Below are positions 24,237 through 32,093 of a stretch of DNA of 36,596 nt, piece by piece (position 1 is the first letter of the stretch; each line of letters starts with the position of its first letter). Position numbers and translations under genes: made by a program. The notes under the pieces are model-generated. The model was not told where the DNA came from and did no database searches. It saw only the letters and a list, made by a program, of their open reading frames with translations. This DNA is from Spirosoma fluviale (GTDB lineage: Bacteria; Bacteroidota; Bacteroidia; Cytophagales; Spirosomataceae): positions 1 through 36,596 of the forward strand of contig CAMBGA010000009.1 in assembly GCA_945866095.1 (NCBI GenBank). The letters are read 5' to 3'.

Positions 24237-26135
24237 TTATTGTTTCAATAAGTATTCAATCAGTTTTTTGGCTGCTTTGAAGTTCTCAAATTCCAACGGA
24301 GTTCTTCGATTATTCAGATATTCATTATAGATCCATGGATCTCCCAAGGCGACAACCTTCCCCTTGCCAACTTGTGCTACAGCCATTACCACGGCATCTT
24401 TAATGTTCAATACTGATTTTGCCGTTTTACTGAGTTTCAATTGAGTTATTTCCTTCACATAAATCTTTTTCAATGGCGCAAAAATGGGATTTGCCTCAGG
24501 AATGTACACCGCTCCTTGTTCCCATTGTGTTCCTTGTACAAAATTTAAATTAGGTCCGACAAATTCAATTCCAAATCTTTTGGCTAATTCATTGAATTTA
24601 GGGATTTCACAATTGGTTGTGTCATTGGCCAATAAAATCAAATTACCTCCTTGCTTTACCCATTTCTCTATTTCATCGATATCCTTTGCCTGAACATAAT
24701 TCGGGGTGGGAGACTCCTTCAAATTATCGGGATCCACGATGATGTAGATATTTGCATTTTTTAGATTTTCTAATGTGGGAGCTACCGATAACGAATCCGT
24801 TTTAAGACCCATTTGCTCTAATTGAGTCGCAAATAAACTATAACCGCGATCTTTTCGCTCGTCCCATGTATAAAAATGGTTGAATTCCTTTTTACCTGAT
24901 TTTGCAACCTTATATTCATGGTTGAAATAATAATCGAGAACCACCTTTTTGCCCTTACCTATAGCCAATTCCTTAGCAATTTCTATTTCTAATGAAGCCA
25001 TAATAAATGGTCCAGCACCTTTTAAGTCATCTGTTTTTAAAGGCTCACTTAAGTAATATTCATAAGAACCATCTCGGTACGGTTCGCCACCTAAGCCTCC
25101 CACACTAACCGTTTTTTCAATGTGAATAAATCCTTGCGCATCTTTGGTGATGAAATTTTTCAAAATGCTATCGTAGGCTTTTGAAACTTTAGCTGAATAA
25201 TTTTGAGGCAAATACCCTTTTCGTATTCCTTTCGCCATCGCGTAAACAAACATGTTCGCACATGATGCTTCAAAGTAATTGCCCTTCCTTCCTGGAAAAT
25301 TAGGTACTTGGTACCAAAGACCCGTTTTTTCATCCTGAATTTTCAATAAGGCAGCTGATAATTTAGCTAATTGATTGACTAAAATAGATCTTTTAGGATG
25401 GTTTTGTGGCATATAATCTAGCACATCTACTAAGGCCATCATGTACCAACCCATAGACCTGCCCCAGAAATTTGGTGATTGGCCTGTTGACTTATTTGCC
25501 CATGGTTGTTTCCTTTCATGATCATAGGCATGGTACAATAAACCTGTTTTAGCATCGAATGCTCCTTTTTCCATTAATTGGAACTGCATGACGATATCTG
25601 ACCAATAATCTTGGCCCGTAATTTTTCCGTATTCGGCATAAAAAGGTTCTAGCATGTAGAGTCCATCCAGCCACATTTGGTCAGGATATCGATCTTTATG
25701 CCAAAAACCTCCTTGTTTCGTTCTAGGCTGTGTGGAAATTTGCTTCATTAATAAGTCAGCAGCCTTTTTGTATTTTTCTGTATTGAGTTCTTGGTATAAA
25801 AATAACAAAGCTCTCCCCGTCGTGATATTATCAGAGTTGAATTCTGATGCTTTGTAGGTTCTTATGTCCCCCGATGGACTAATAAAGCTGTTGATATTTT
25901 TCTGAATGTAGGTAAAGTATTTGGCGTCTCCAGTACGCTGATATACCCATTCTAAAGCCTTTAAAAACACGCCTTGTTCATAATCCCAGTTGGCCGGTTT
26001 CCCCAACTTCACTTGAATGGAATCTTGGTGCGTATGCATTAATGATTCGGCCATTTGGACTGAATAAGGTGTATTTTGAGCTAGGCCAACAAAAGACACA
26101 CATAAAAACGAGCAAATTAATCCTATATTTTTCAT
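24237..26135 (-). CDS. GH88/GH105 unsaturated rhamnogalacturonyl hydrolase with C-terminal DUF4350-like domain
   Basis: A 632-residue exported enzyme (signal peptide to about residue 19). Residues ~25-400 are an (alpha/alpha)6 barrel of the YteR type that hydrolyses the unsaturated uronic acid from lyase-generated oligosaccharides. DRYPDQMWLDGLYM (Asp152, Trp155, Asp157) matches the YteR active site, where Asp143 is the catalytic acid. Residues ~415-632 form a second domain resembling DUF4350/glutamine-amidotransferase-like folds (VYIIVDP-like NIYIIVDPDN, WVKQGGNLILLANDTTN, VVALGDPWIYNEY), possibly for carbohydrate binding. The released unsaturated sugar feeds KduI, whose stop overlaps this start by one base. 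Confidence 0.87.
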   Translation of the reverse strand: MKNIGLICSFLCVSFVGLAQNTPYSVQMAESLMHTHQDSIQVKLGKPANWDYEQGVFLKALEWVYQRTGDAKYFTYIQKNINSFISPSGDIRTYKASEFNSDNITTGRALLFLYQELNTEKYKKAADLLMKQISTQPRTKQGGFWHKDRYPDQMWLDGLYMLEPFYAEYGKITGQDYWSDIVMQFQLMEKGAFDAKTGLLYHAYDHERKQPWANKSTGQSPNFWGRSMGWYMMALVDVLDYMPQNHPKRSILVNQLAKLSAALLKIQDEKTGLWYQVPNFPGRKGNYFEASCANMFVYAMAKGIRKGYLPQNYSAKVSKAYDSILKNFITKDAQGFIHIEKTVSVGGLGGEPYRDGSYEYYLSEPLKTDDLKGAGPFIMASLEIEIAKELAIGKGKKVVLDYYFNHEYKVAKSGKKEFNHFYTWDERKDRGYSLFATQLEQMGLKTDSLSVAPTLENLKNANIYIIVDPDNLKESPTPNYVQAKDIDEIEKWVKQGGNLILLANDTTNCEIPKFNELAKRFGIEFVGPNLNFVQGTQWEQGAVYIPEANPIFAPLKKIYVKEITQLKLSKTAKSVLNIKDAVVMAVAQVGKGKVVALGDPWIYNEYLNNRRTPLEFENFKAAKKLIEYLLKQ

Positions 26136-26965
26136 TACCGTAATTCCTTAATTTGAGAAAAATCCATGTCTGTGTAATCTTTATTTTCACCGGCCATTCC
26201 CCAAATGAAAGAATAGTTTTTTGTTCCTGAGCCGCTGTGAATCGACCATGGTGGCGAAATAATGGCCTGATGGTTATGAACCCACATATGTTTCGTTGCC
26301 GTAGGTTCACCTAATAAATGCAATACGGCATGATTCGGATCTACATCAAAATACAAATAAGCTTCCATTCTTCGGTCATGCACATGCGATGGCATGGTAT
26401 TCCAAACAGAACCTGGTTCCAAAATAGTTAATCCCATGACCAATTGGCAAGATTGAATACCTTCTTGGTGAATATATTTATAAATAGTCCGATGGTTTGA
26501 CGTTTCCAAAGCCCCCATATTGACGGTGATTACATTTTCTTTTTCCAATTTTACATTGGGATAAGTTGCGTGGGCAGGACATGATAAAATATAAAATAAA
26601 GCAGGATCATTAGGTGATTTCGAACTAAACGAAACATTTTCAGTTCCTTTTCCTAAGTAAACGGCGCTTAATTTCCCTATCTCAAATTCCACTCCATCAG
26701 CTGTGACTTTACCTTGGCCACCTACATTGATGATTCCCATTTCCCTTCTCTCTAAAAAGAAGTTGGCTTTCAGTTTATCAGGATTTCCCAATGTAAGGGT
26801 TTTATTTTTTGGCATGGCCCCACCTATAATCATTCGATCATAAATGGAATAGGTTAGTTCAATTTGATCTTCCGAAAAAATATTTTCTATCAAAAAATTA
26901 TCTCTAATCTGTTGGGTTGTGAAGGTGGATACCTCATTTCTACTCGACTCAAATCTAAATTGCAT
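26135..26965 (-). CDS. kduI: 5-dehydro-4-deoxy-D-glucuronate isomerase
   Basis: A 276-residue cytoplasmic cupin converting 5-dehydro-4-deoxy-D-glucuronate (DKI) to 2,5-diketo-3-deoxygluconate, a step in pectin and uronic-acid catabolism. The zinc ligands are all present: His194, His196, Glu201 (SHVHDRRMEAYLYFD) and His243 (WSIHSGSGTKNY), each exactly two positions below the E. coli ligands. Length is normal for the family. First gene of a two-gene operon with the GH105 enzyme that generates its substrate from oligosaccharides. kduD is not in the window. A weak -7-like CAAAGCGA (26985-26992) precedes it. Confidence 0.95.
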   Translation of the reverse strand: MQFRFESSRNEVSTFTTQQIRDNFLIENIFSEDQIELTYSIYDRMIIGGAMPKNKTLTLGNPDKLKANFFLERREMGIINVGGQGKVTADGVEFEIGKLSAVYLGKGTENVSFSSKSPNDPALFYILSCPAHATYPNVKLEKENVITVNMGALETSNHRTIYKYIHQEGIQSCQLVMGLTILEPGSVWNTMPSHVHDRRMEAYLYFDVDPNHAVLHLLGEPTATKHMWVHNHQAIISPPWSIHSGSGTKNYSFIWGMAGENKDYTDMDFSQIKELR

Positions 26966-27022
26966 ACGTATTAATTTTAATTTACAAAGCGATTATTAAC
27001 CACTTTCTACTCAATTTCACTG

Positions 27023-27030
27023 TATCTTTG
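27023..27030 (+). promoter_or_regulatory. -7 promoter element (TATCTTTG) before the unknown gene/miaA
   Basis: TATCTTTG matches TAnnTTTG, 18 bp before the ATG at 27049. It overlaps a TTG that could be mistaken for a start codon, which argues for the downstream ATG. No -33 TTG at the right distance. Confidence 0.5.
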
Positions 27031-27048
27031 AACCATTATTTGCATGGA

Positions 27049-27903
27049 ATGATTCCCGAAACCTCAAATTTTTATCTTGAATTGGATGCGCATCTAAGCC
27101 CTTTTGGGTTTGTAAGAGAAACGCATATGCAAGATAGTTTTCCCATTTGGAAATCGAAAGAAAATTCAATCATCATTCAAGGGATTTGTTTAGCTGAATT
27201 TAAATGTATGGATTCAGGGAAATTAATGGGGTTCCAACAAGAAATTGTGAATCTTCGGGTGGATGGTTTTTCAGCATTTAGGATTTGGGAAGATGTTTGG
27301 AATCAAAAAAAGAAGTGGATTTTAAATTTTTTGACATTTCGAATCAATAAGCCCATATCTATTTTTGCTCGAGACACTAAAGTGGTGATGTTAGAGGAAA
27401 ATGACGCTCGGAAATTTGCAGATAAAAATCATTTATTGGGTTTTTTAAAAGGCAAAACATATATAGCTTGTATCGTTCCGCCCCACCGACAATTTCGGAA
27501 TATTCAATCTGAATTTGACGTAGATGGAAATCCACTGATTGCAATAGCCGTTTTTGGCAAGGACCGAGTTTTTAAAACAGAGGATGGTAATTCTCAAATT
27601 TCGGCTGAGTTGATTCAAATATGTACCGATCCTTCCGTTAGGCTTGTTGGCGGACTTACAAAATTGATTTCGTTTTATGCCAACGTGCAGCAGGTCGACA
27701 ATGTAATGACCTATTCGGATTTGGAATGGAGTGGTGGAATGGCTTTTCAAAAAATTGGTTTTACAAACGAACTCAAAACTGTTCCTTTGTATTTTAATGT
27801 AGTAGAAAATGGAAAAAGGGTGCTGGCCAAAGACTATAAAACAGCTGATGCTTGCAATTCAGGAAACATTAAATCTAGGCTTTTGATTCATGGAAAAAAA
27901 TAA
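27049..27903 (+). CDS. conserved-looking protein of unknown function upstream of miaA
   Basis: A 284-residue cytoplasmic protein I cannot name. I chose the ATG at 27049; the alternative TTG at 27028 lies inside the promoter -7 element. The C-terminal half resembles, from memory, phage-associated DUF7487-type proteins with a GNAT-like look: KNHLLGF (127-132), a strand IAIAVFGKDR, then an ELIQICTDP segment, LVGGLTKLISFY, and VMTYSDLEWSGG (219-230) followed by AFQKIGF, parallel to the ADRRWSxGxLYxKLGF pattern. The N-terminal ~110 residues match nothing I know. It overlaps miaA by 14 bp, so the two are co-translated and may act together on tRNA (inference). Confidence 0.6.
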   Translation: MIPETSNFYLELDAHLSPFGFVRETHMQDSFPIWKSKENSIIIQGICLAEFKCMDSGKLMGFQQEIVNLRVDGFSAFRIWEDVWNQKKKWILNFLTFRINKPISIFARDTKVVMLEENDARKFADKNHLLGFLKGKTYIACIVPPHRQFRNIQSEFDVDGNPLIAIAVFGKDRVFKTEDGNSQISAELIQICTDPSVRLVGGLTKLISFYANVQQVDNVMTYSDLEWSGGMAFQKIGFTNELKTVPLYFNVVENGKRVLAKDYKTADACNSGNIKSRLLIHGKK

Positions 27904-28651
27904 GCCAATCATCGTTGTTTTGGGCCCCACAGCTTCTGGAAAAACGGAGTTGGCCGTGGCTTTGGCACGATTAATTCAAGGTGAAATAATTTCAGCGGAT
28001 TCTAGGCAAATTTATCGAGGTCTTACGATTGGTACCGGAAAAGATTTAGATGTATATCAAAATGGAGGAGCGCCGGTCAAACATCATTTGATTGATATTC
28101 TTGATGTAGGTGAACACTATTCTGTAGCCCATTTCCAATTTGATGCAATAAATGCGATTGAAAAAATTGAGGCAATTAGGAAACAGGTGATTGTTTGTGG
28201 AGGTACTGGGCTTTATTTAGATGCTCTCTTGCAAGATTATGAATTTTCACGCATCACAGATTTTTCAGATGAGTCTCTTAAACTGAATCGTGAATTTGTC
28301 GTTTTTGGTTTAAATCCAATTTCTGAAATTCGCAGGATGAGATGTGCTAATAGGTTGACGGATCGATTAAAAATTGGCTTGGTCGAAGAAGTAGAACAAT
28401 TGATTGCTGATGGAATTAATCCCAATGATTTAATTAGGCTAGGTTTAGAATATAAATGGCTGGTACATTTAGTTCAAGGTGTTATTAGCAGAGAGGAATT
28501 TGAACAAGGTTTAACCATAGCGATTCAGCAATTTTCTAAGCGCCAAATGACATTTTTTCGAAAAATGGAACGCTCTGGCATTCCTATTCATTGGATTCAT
28601 GATGAACTTTCGTTGGAAAGTAAGTTGGCCTTCATCCAATCACGATTTTAA
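27890..28651 (+). CDS. miaA: MiaA-like tRNA dimethylallyltransferase, short form
   Basis: A 253-residue homologue of MiaA, which prenylates A37 of tRNAs that read UNN codons. Core motifs are present: P-loop GPTASGKT (11-18), SADSRQIYRG, GGTGLY (104-109), LEYKWLV (in place of GYRQ), and FSKRQMTFFR (215-224). However, the stretch from GGTGLY to KRQ is about 50 residues shorter than in E. coli MiaA: the helical insertion that contains the HPND region and contacts tRNA is missing. Bacteroidota often carry two miaA genes, so this may be a divergent paralogue. Prenyl transfer is therefore probable, not certain. Confidence 0.8.
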   Translation: MEKNKPIIVVLGPTASGKTELAVALARLIQGEIISADSRQIYRGLTIGTGKDLDVYQNGGAPVKHHLIDILDVGEHYSVAHFQFDAINAIEKIEAIRKQVIVCGGTGLYLDALLQDYEFSRITDFSDESLKLNREFVVFGLNPISEIRRMRCANRLTDRLKIGLVEEVEQLIADGINPNDLIRLGLEYKWLVHLVQGVISREEFEQGLTIAIQQFSKRQMTFFRKMERSGIPIHWIHDELSLESKLAFIQSRF

Positions 28652-28676
28652 TTTCAACAATTTTATTGCTTTAGGG

Positions 28677-28707
28677 TTGCATAAAAAGTATTTTTTGATT
28701 TAATTTG
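28677..28707 (+). promoter_or_regulatory. likely promoter of tRNA-Ser
   Basis: TTG (28677-28679), a 20-bp spacer and TTAATTTG (28700-28707) approximate the Bacteroidota promoter with one -7 mismatch. The tRNA begins 17 bp downstream. Confidence 0.45.
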
Positions 28708-28724
28708 CATCCTGATTAAGGAAT

Positions 28725-28809
28725 AGAGAGTTGTCAGAGTGGTCGATCGAGGCAGTCTTGAAAACTGTTGGCTGTTACAGGCCCGGGGGTTCGAATCCCT
28801 CACTCTCTA
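28725..28809 (+). tRNA. tRNA-Ser (anticodon UGA)
   Basis: An 85-nt class II tRNA. The 7-bp acceptor stem pairs AGAGAGT with ACTCTCT. The anticodon loop CTTGAAA gives TGA, flanked by the stem GCAGT/ACTGT. A long variable arm (TGGCTGTTACAGGCCC region) is typical of serine tRNAs, and the T arm has the TTCGAAT loop. The discriminator is A and CCA is not encoded. A36-A37-A38 is the recognition motif of MiaA. Confidence 0.95.
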
Positions 28810-28813
28810 CATT

Positions 28814-28843
28814 AAGGGCTTGCATTTATGCAGGCCTTTTTTT
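28814..28843 (+). terminator. Rho-independent terminator after tRNA-Ser
   Basis: An 11-bp stem (AAGGGCTTGCA with TGCAGGCCTTT, two G-U pairs) and a TTTA loop, followed by further Ts to 28843. Confidence 0.85.
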
Positions 28844-28941
28844 GTTTTACACATGTATTCCTGATTTTTTACATCGCCGATTTTTGAAAAGCTTTTAATG
28901 TCGATGAAATAATTTCAATCATTTTTGGTTAAATTTCGAGT

Positions 28942-29613
28942 ATGAAATTATACTTGATTCCCACTCCCATAGGCAACTTAGAAGATATGACTTTGCGGTC
29001 TATTCGAGTTTTAAAAGAGGTGGATGTTATTTTTGCTGAGGATACGCGGACTTCGGGCCAGCTCCTTAAACATTTAGATATTTCCAAACCTCTTTTCGCT
29101 CACCATGCGCACAATGAACATGTGGGTGTAGCTGGAGTCATTAAGTTATTAAAAGAAGGTAAAGTGGTGGGTTTAATTTCAGATGCCGGCACTCCAGGGA
29201 TTTCAGATCCTGGTTTTTTATTAGTCAAAACATGTATAGAACAGGGAATTGAGGTAGAAACCTTACCAGGTGCTACGGCGCTTATTCCCGCATTAGTGAA
29301 TTCAGGGTTTCCACTAGATCGATTTGTTTTTGAGGGGTTTTTGCCGCATAAAAAAGGCCGACAAACCCGTTGGAAAGCCATAGCAGAAGAAGAACGAACA
29401 ACGGTTTTATACGAGTCTCCACATCGTTTGCATAAAGCTTTAGAGCAAATTATTGAGTTTATTGGAACCGATAGGCCAATTATGGTGGCACGCGAATTAA
29501 GTAAAATGCATGAGCAAATGGTTCGTGGAAGTGCTGCTGAAGTTTTATTATATTTTGACCAAAACCCAGATAAAATTAGAGGGGAAATAGTCATTGTCAT
29601 TGCCGGAAAATAA
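28942..29613 (+). CDS. rsmI: 16S rRNA (cytidine(1402)-2'-O)-methyltransferase
   Basis: A 223-residue SAM-dependent methyltransferase of the tetrapyrrole-methylase fold that 2'-O-methylates C1402 in the ribosomal decoding centre. The N-terminus LYLIPTPIGNLEDMTLRS, FAEDTRTSG, GLISDAGTPGISDPG and LPGATALIPAL are all classic RsmI motifs. It is about 60 residues shorter than E. coli RsmI because the C-terminal accessory region is lacking, as is usual in Bacteroidota. First gene of a probable six-gene operon; its stop overlaps the next start (TAATG). Confidence 0.95.
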   Translation: MKLYLIPTPIGNLEDMTLRSIRVLKEVDVIFAEDTRTSGQLLKHLDISKPLFAHHAHNEHVGVAGVIKLLKEGKVVGLISDAGTPGISDPGFLLVKTCIEQGIEVETLPGATALIPALVNSGFPLDRFVFEGFLPHKKGRQTRWKAIAEEERTTVLYESPHRLHKALEQIIEFIGTDRPIMVARELSKMHEQMVRGSAAEVLLYFDQNPDKIRGEIVIVIAGK

Positions 29614-30767
29614 TGAGGAAATTTTATTTATACCTTTTTCTGTTTTTACCATTCATCGGAGCAGCCGTTATCCCCACACTTAGCCCACGCGCGCAGGTCT
29701 CTTTGGTCACTTTTGCACCAGGAAAAGAGTTGCATGCGGCTTTTGGGCATGCTGTCATTTGGGTGAGCGATCCTGAATCAGGGATTGATCGAGCGTATAG
29801 TTATGGTACTTTTGATTTCAATACGGATAATTTTTACTTAAAATTTTTGAGAGGTACTCTGCCTTATTCGATTTCATTTAATTCCATGAATGATTTAGTG
29901 TACTATTATTCTGAAATTGAAAAAAGGGGTATCCAAATTCAAAATTTAAAATTGACGGACTCACAGAAAATGCAGGTTTTTACCGCCCTAGAAATCAATT
30001 TGCTGCCTGAAAACAAAAACTACCAATACAAATTCTTTTATGATAATTGTTCCTCAAGGCTTCGAGATATACTTGAAAATGCAGCTCCGGGCGCATTTAA
30101 ATGGAGGAATTACAAGAGTTTGGAAGGTAAATCATACAGGGATTGGATGAACGACTATTTGAAAACTAATTCCTGGGTTACTTTTGGGATGAATTTAGCT
30201 TTAGGGGTTCCATCTAATCATGTTGCCAATGCGTCTGAGTCATGTTATTTACCTGATAATTTAAATCTATCGGTCCAACAAGCTGAGGTGAATGGACAAA
30301 AATTAGCGGATGCTCCTTTTGATGTTTTTGTATCAAAACCATCAGAGCCAGAAAATTTTGATTGGTTAGGCCCCATACCATTTTTGGCACTCATCAATTT
30401 GTTGATCATATTTCTTTCCTTCAAAAAGCGAAAAACTGAAATCTATATTTTTGATGTCATACTTTTTTCGATATTAGGTGTTCTAGCTTGGTTTATATTA
30501 TTTTTGGCCGTTGGTACTGATCACGAAGTAATGGCATATAACCCTAGTTCCTTGCTGTTATTTCCTTTGAATTTTCCTGCGGTTATATGGTTTGCGAGAA
30601 AAAATAGATCGGAGTGGTTGACAAGCTATTGCCGAATTGCTTTTCTATTAACCTTGATTGGGGTTATTTGGACCTTATTTTACTTTCCATGGATCGCTTT
30701 GGTAGGTTTGATGCCAATGATTCGATTATTTTTCTTATCTCATTTTATTAAATATTCTAATGATTGA
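29613..30767 (+). CDS. DUF4105/Lnb N-terminal periplasmic domain membrane protein
   Basis: A 384-residue protein: signal/anchor at residues 1-18, a periplasmic domain to about 250, then about four or five membrane segments (FLALINLLIIFLSF onward). The periplasmic domain is DUF4105 (VTFAPGKELHAAFGHAVIWV; FFYDNCSSRLRDIL), now often named after Lnb, a lipoprotein N-acyltransferase described in Bacteroides. His46 and Cys146 are the likely catalytic pair of this papain-like fold. If it is Lnb, it adds the third acyl chain to lipoproteins in a phylum lacking classical Lnt. The exact activity of this copy is inferred. Translationally coupled to rsmI and overlaps the threonine aldolase gene by 8 bp. 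Confidence 0.8.
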   Translation: MRKFYLYLFLFLPFIGAAVIPTLSPRAQVSLVTFAPGKELHAAFGHAVIWVSDPESGIDRAYSYGTFDFNTDNFYLKFLRGTLPYSISFNSMNDLVYYYSEIEKRGIQIQNLKLTDSQKMQVFTALEINLLPENKNYQYKFFYDNCSSRLRDILENAAPGAFKWRNYKSLEGKSYRDWMNDYLKTNSWVTFGMNLALGVPSNHVANASESCYLPDNLNLSVQQAEVNGQKLADAPFDVFVSKPSEPENFDWLGPIPFLALINLLIIFLSFKKRKTEIYIFDVILFSILGVLAWFILFLAVGTDHEVMAYNPSSLLLFPLNFPAVIWFARKNRSEWLTSYCRIAFLLTLIGVIWTLFYFPWIALVGLMPMIRLFFLSHFIKYSND

Positions 30768-31770
30768 ATTGAGGAGTGATACGTTTACTTTACCTACTGA
30801 AGGAATGCGCGATGCGATGTTTTCGGCACCTTTGGGGGATGACGTTTTTGGTGAGGATCCTACGGTAAATCATTTGCAAAAAAAGGTGGCTGAACTATTT
30901 GGGATGGAAAATGCATTATTCTGTCCTTCTGGAACAATGACGAATCAGATTGCTATTACGGCACATGTATCTAAAGGCCAAGAGGTTATCTGCGATGAGT
31001 TGTCGCATATCTATTTATACGAAGGCGGAGGAATTATGGCAAATGCGGGTGCCTCGGTTAAATTATTAAAGGGTGATTTGGGCCGATTGTCTAAAGATCA
31101 AATTGCAAATGCTATTTCTCCAGATGATATTCATGCCTGTGAAAGTAAATTAGTTAGTTTAGAAAACACGGTTAATAAAGGAGGTGGAAGTATTTATACG
31201 TCTGAATCGCTTCAGGAAATAGCTGATTTTTGTAAAAATGATTTGATTCCATTGCACTTAGATGGGGCTCGTATTTTTAATGCCATGGCGGCGAGTGGCC
31301 AAAATCCCAAGCAATTTGGTCATTGGTTTGATTCTATTTCAGTGTGTTTGTCAAAAGGCTTGGGCGCGCCCATTGGTTCTGTTTTGTTGGGCTCCAACGA
31401 TTTTATCAAAAAAGCACGCAGAATTAGGAAGAGGTTAGGAGGCGGTTGGCGCCAAGCGGGAATGTTAGCCGCTGCGGGAATGTATGCATTGGATTATCAG
31501 GTTGAAAGATTAAAGGAAGACCATGCGCGCGCCAAGCAAATAGGATTAGCCTGTGAAAATTTAGCTTGGGTTTCAGAAGTAATGCCGGTGTCTACGAACA
31601 TTGTCATTGTTAAATTAAAGGATGATTTAAAGGCTTCCATTAAAGTTGCCGAATTAGATTCCTTGGGCATTAAATGTGCGCCGTTTGGTCCTCAATATAT
31701 TCGATTTGTTACGCATTTAAATTTTGATGATGAGGCCTTGTCTCAATTTATTAAAATCATAAAACACTAA
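30760..31770 (+). CDS. ltaE: low-specificity L-threonine aldolase
   Basis: A 336-residue PLP enzyme cleaving L-threonine and allo-threonine into glycine and acetaldehyde. The start IELRSDTFTLPTEGMRDAM, then GDDVFGEDPTV, LFCPSGTMTNQIAI and LHLDGARIFNA are family signatures. The PLP lysine is Lys199 in CLSKGLGAPIGSVL. Cytoplasmic. The gene overlaps the Lnb-like gene by 8 bp and sits 4 bp before the rhamnose mutarotase gene, a mixed-function operon. Confidence 0.93.
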   Translation: MIELRSDTFTLPTEGMRDAMFSAPLGDDVFGEDPTVNHLQKKVAELFGMENALFCPSGTMTNQIAITAHVSKGQEVICDELSHIYLYEGGGIMANAGASVKLLKGDLGRLSKDQIANAISPDDIHACESKLVSLENTVNKGGGSIYTSESLQEIADFCKNDLIPLHLDGARIFNAMAASGQNPKQFGHWFDSISVCLSKGLGAPIGSVLLGSNDFIKKARRIRKRLGGGWRQAGMLAAAGMYALDYQVERLKEDHARAKQIGLACENLAWVSEVMPVSTNIVIVKLKDDLKASIKVAELDSLGIKCAPFGPQYIRFVTHLNFDDEALSQFIKIIKH

Positions 31771-31774
31771 AATA

Positions 31775-32092
31775 ATGATGCAGCGAAAAGCATTTAAAAT
31801 GTTTTTATTGCCCGGTTTTGAGGCGGAATATAAAAAACGTCATGATGAAATTTGGCCTGAATTGGGTGAGCTTTTAAAGGAGGTGGGTATTCAAAACTAT
31901 TCCATTTTTTTGGATGAAGAAACGCTTACCTTGTTTGCGTATCTGGAAGCTAAAGATCTACGTTTGTTGGACGGATTGCCTGCTAGATCCATCATGCAAA
32001 AATGGTGGGCTTTTATGGGGGACATTATGAAAGCCAACCCTGATAACTCCCCAGTTTCAGTAAATTTGCCAGCCGTTTTTTATCTAGCTTAA
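31775..32092 (+). CDS. rhaM: L-rhamnose mutarotase
   Basis: A 105-residue enzyme interconverting alpha and beta L-rhamnose. It lines up closely with E. coli RhaM: RKAF at the start, EYxxRHxxIWPEL, the QKWWAFM region and ANPDNSPVS, and VFYLA at the end. Starting from the second of the two adjacent ATGs (31778) puts the catalytic residues at Tyr18 and His22 as in E. coli, so 31778 may be the true start. No rhaA, rhaB or rhaD is in the window. It leads a trio with a GH88/105 hydrolase and a sulfatase, suggesting rhamnose is released from a glycan. Confidence 0.93.
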   Translation: MMQRKAFKMFLLPGFEAEYKKRHDEIWPELGELLKEVGIQNYSIFLDEETLTLFAYLEAKDLRLLDGLPARSIMQKWWAFMGDIMKANPDNSPVSVNLPAVFYLA

Positions 32093-32093
32093 A

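Noticed and set aside
25978-26310. 110-codon minus-strand frame bridging kduI and the GH105 gene
   Set aside because: It lies in another frame of two clear, overlapping genes and has no family features.
27028-27048. TTG start giving a longer form of the unknown protein
   Set aside because: The TTG is inside the TATCTTTG promoter element; the ATG at 27049 fits the transcript better.
28930-28937. TAAATTTC as an rsmI promoter
   Set aside because: One mismatch to TAnnTTTG and only 4 bp before the start codon, so the transcript would start at or beyond the ATG.
29100-29600. 166-codon antisense open frame within rsmI
   Set aside because: The sense frame is a full, well-conserved RsmI; the antisense protein has no recognisable family, and its composition mirrors the sense codons.
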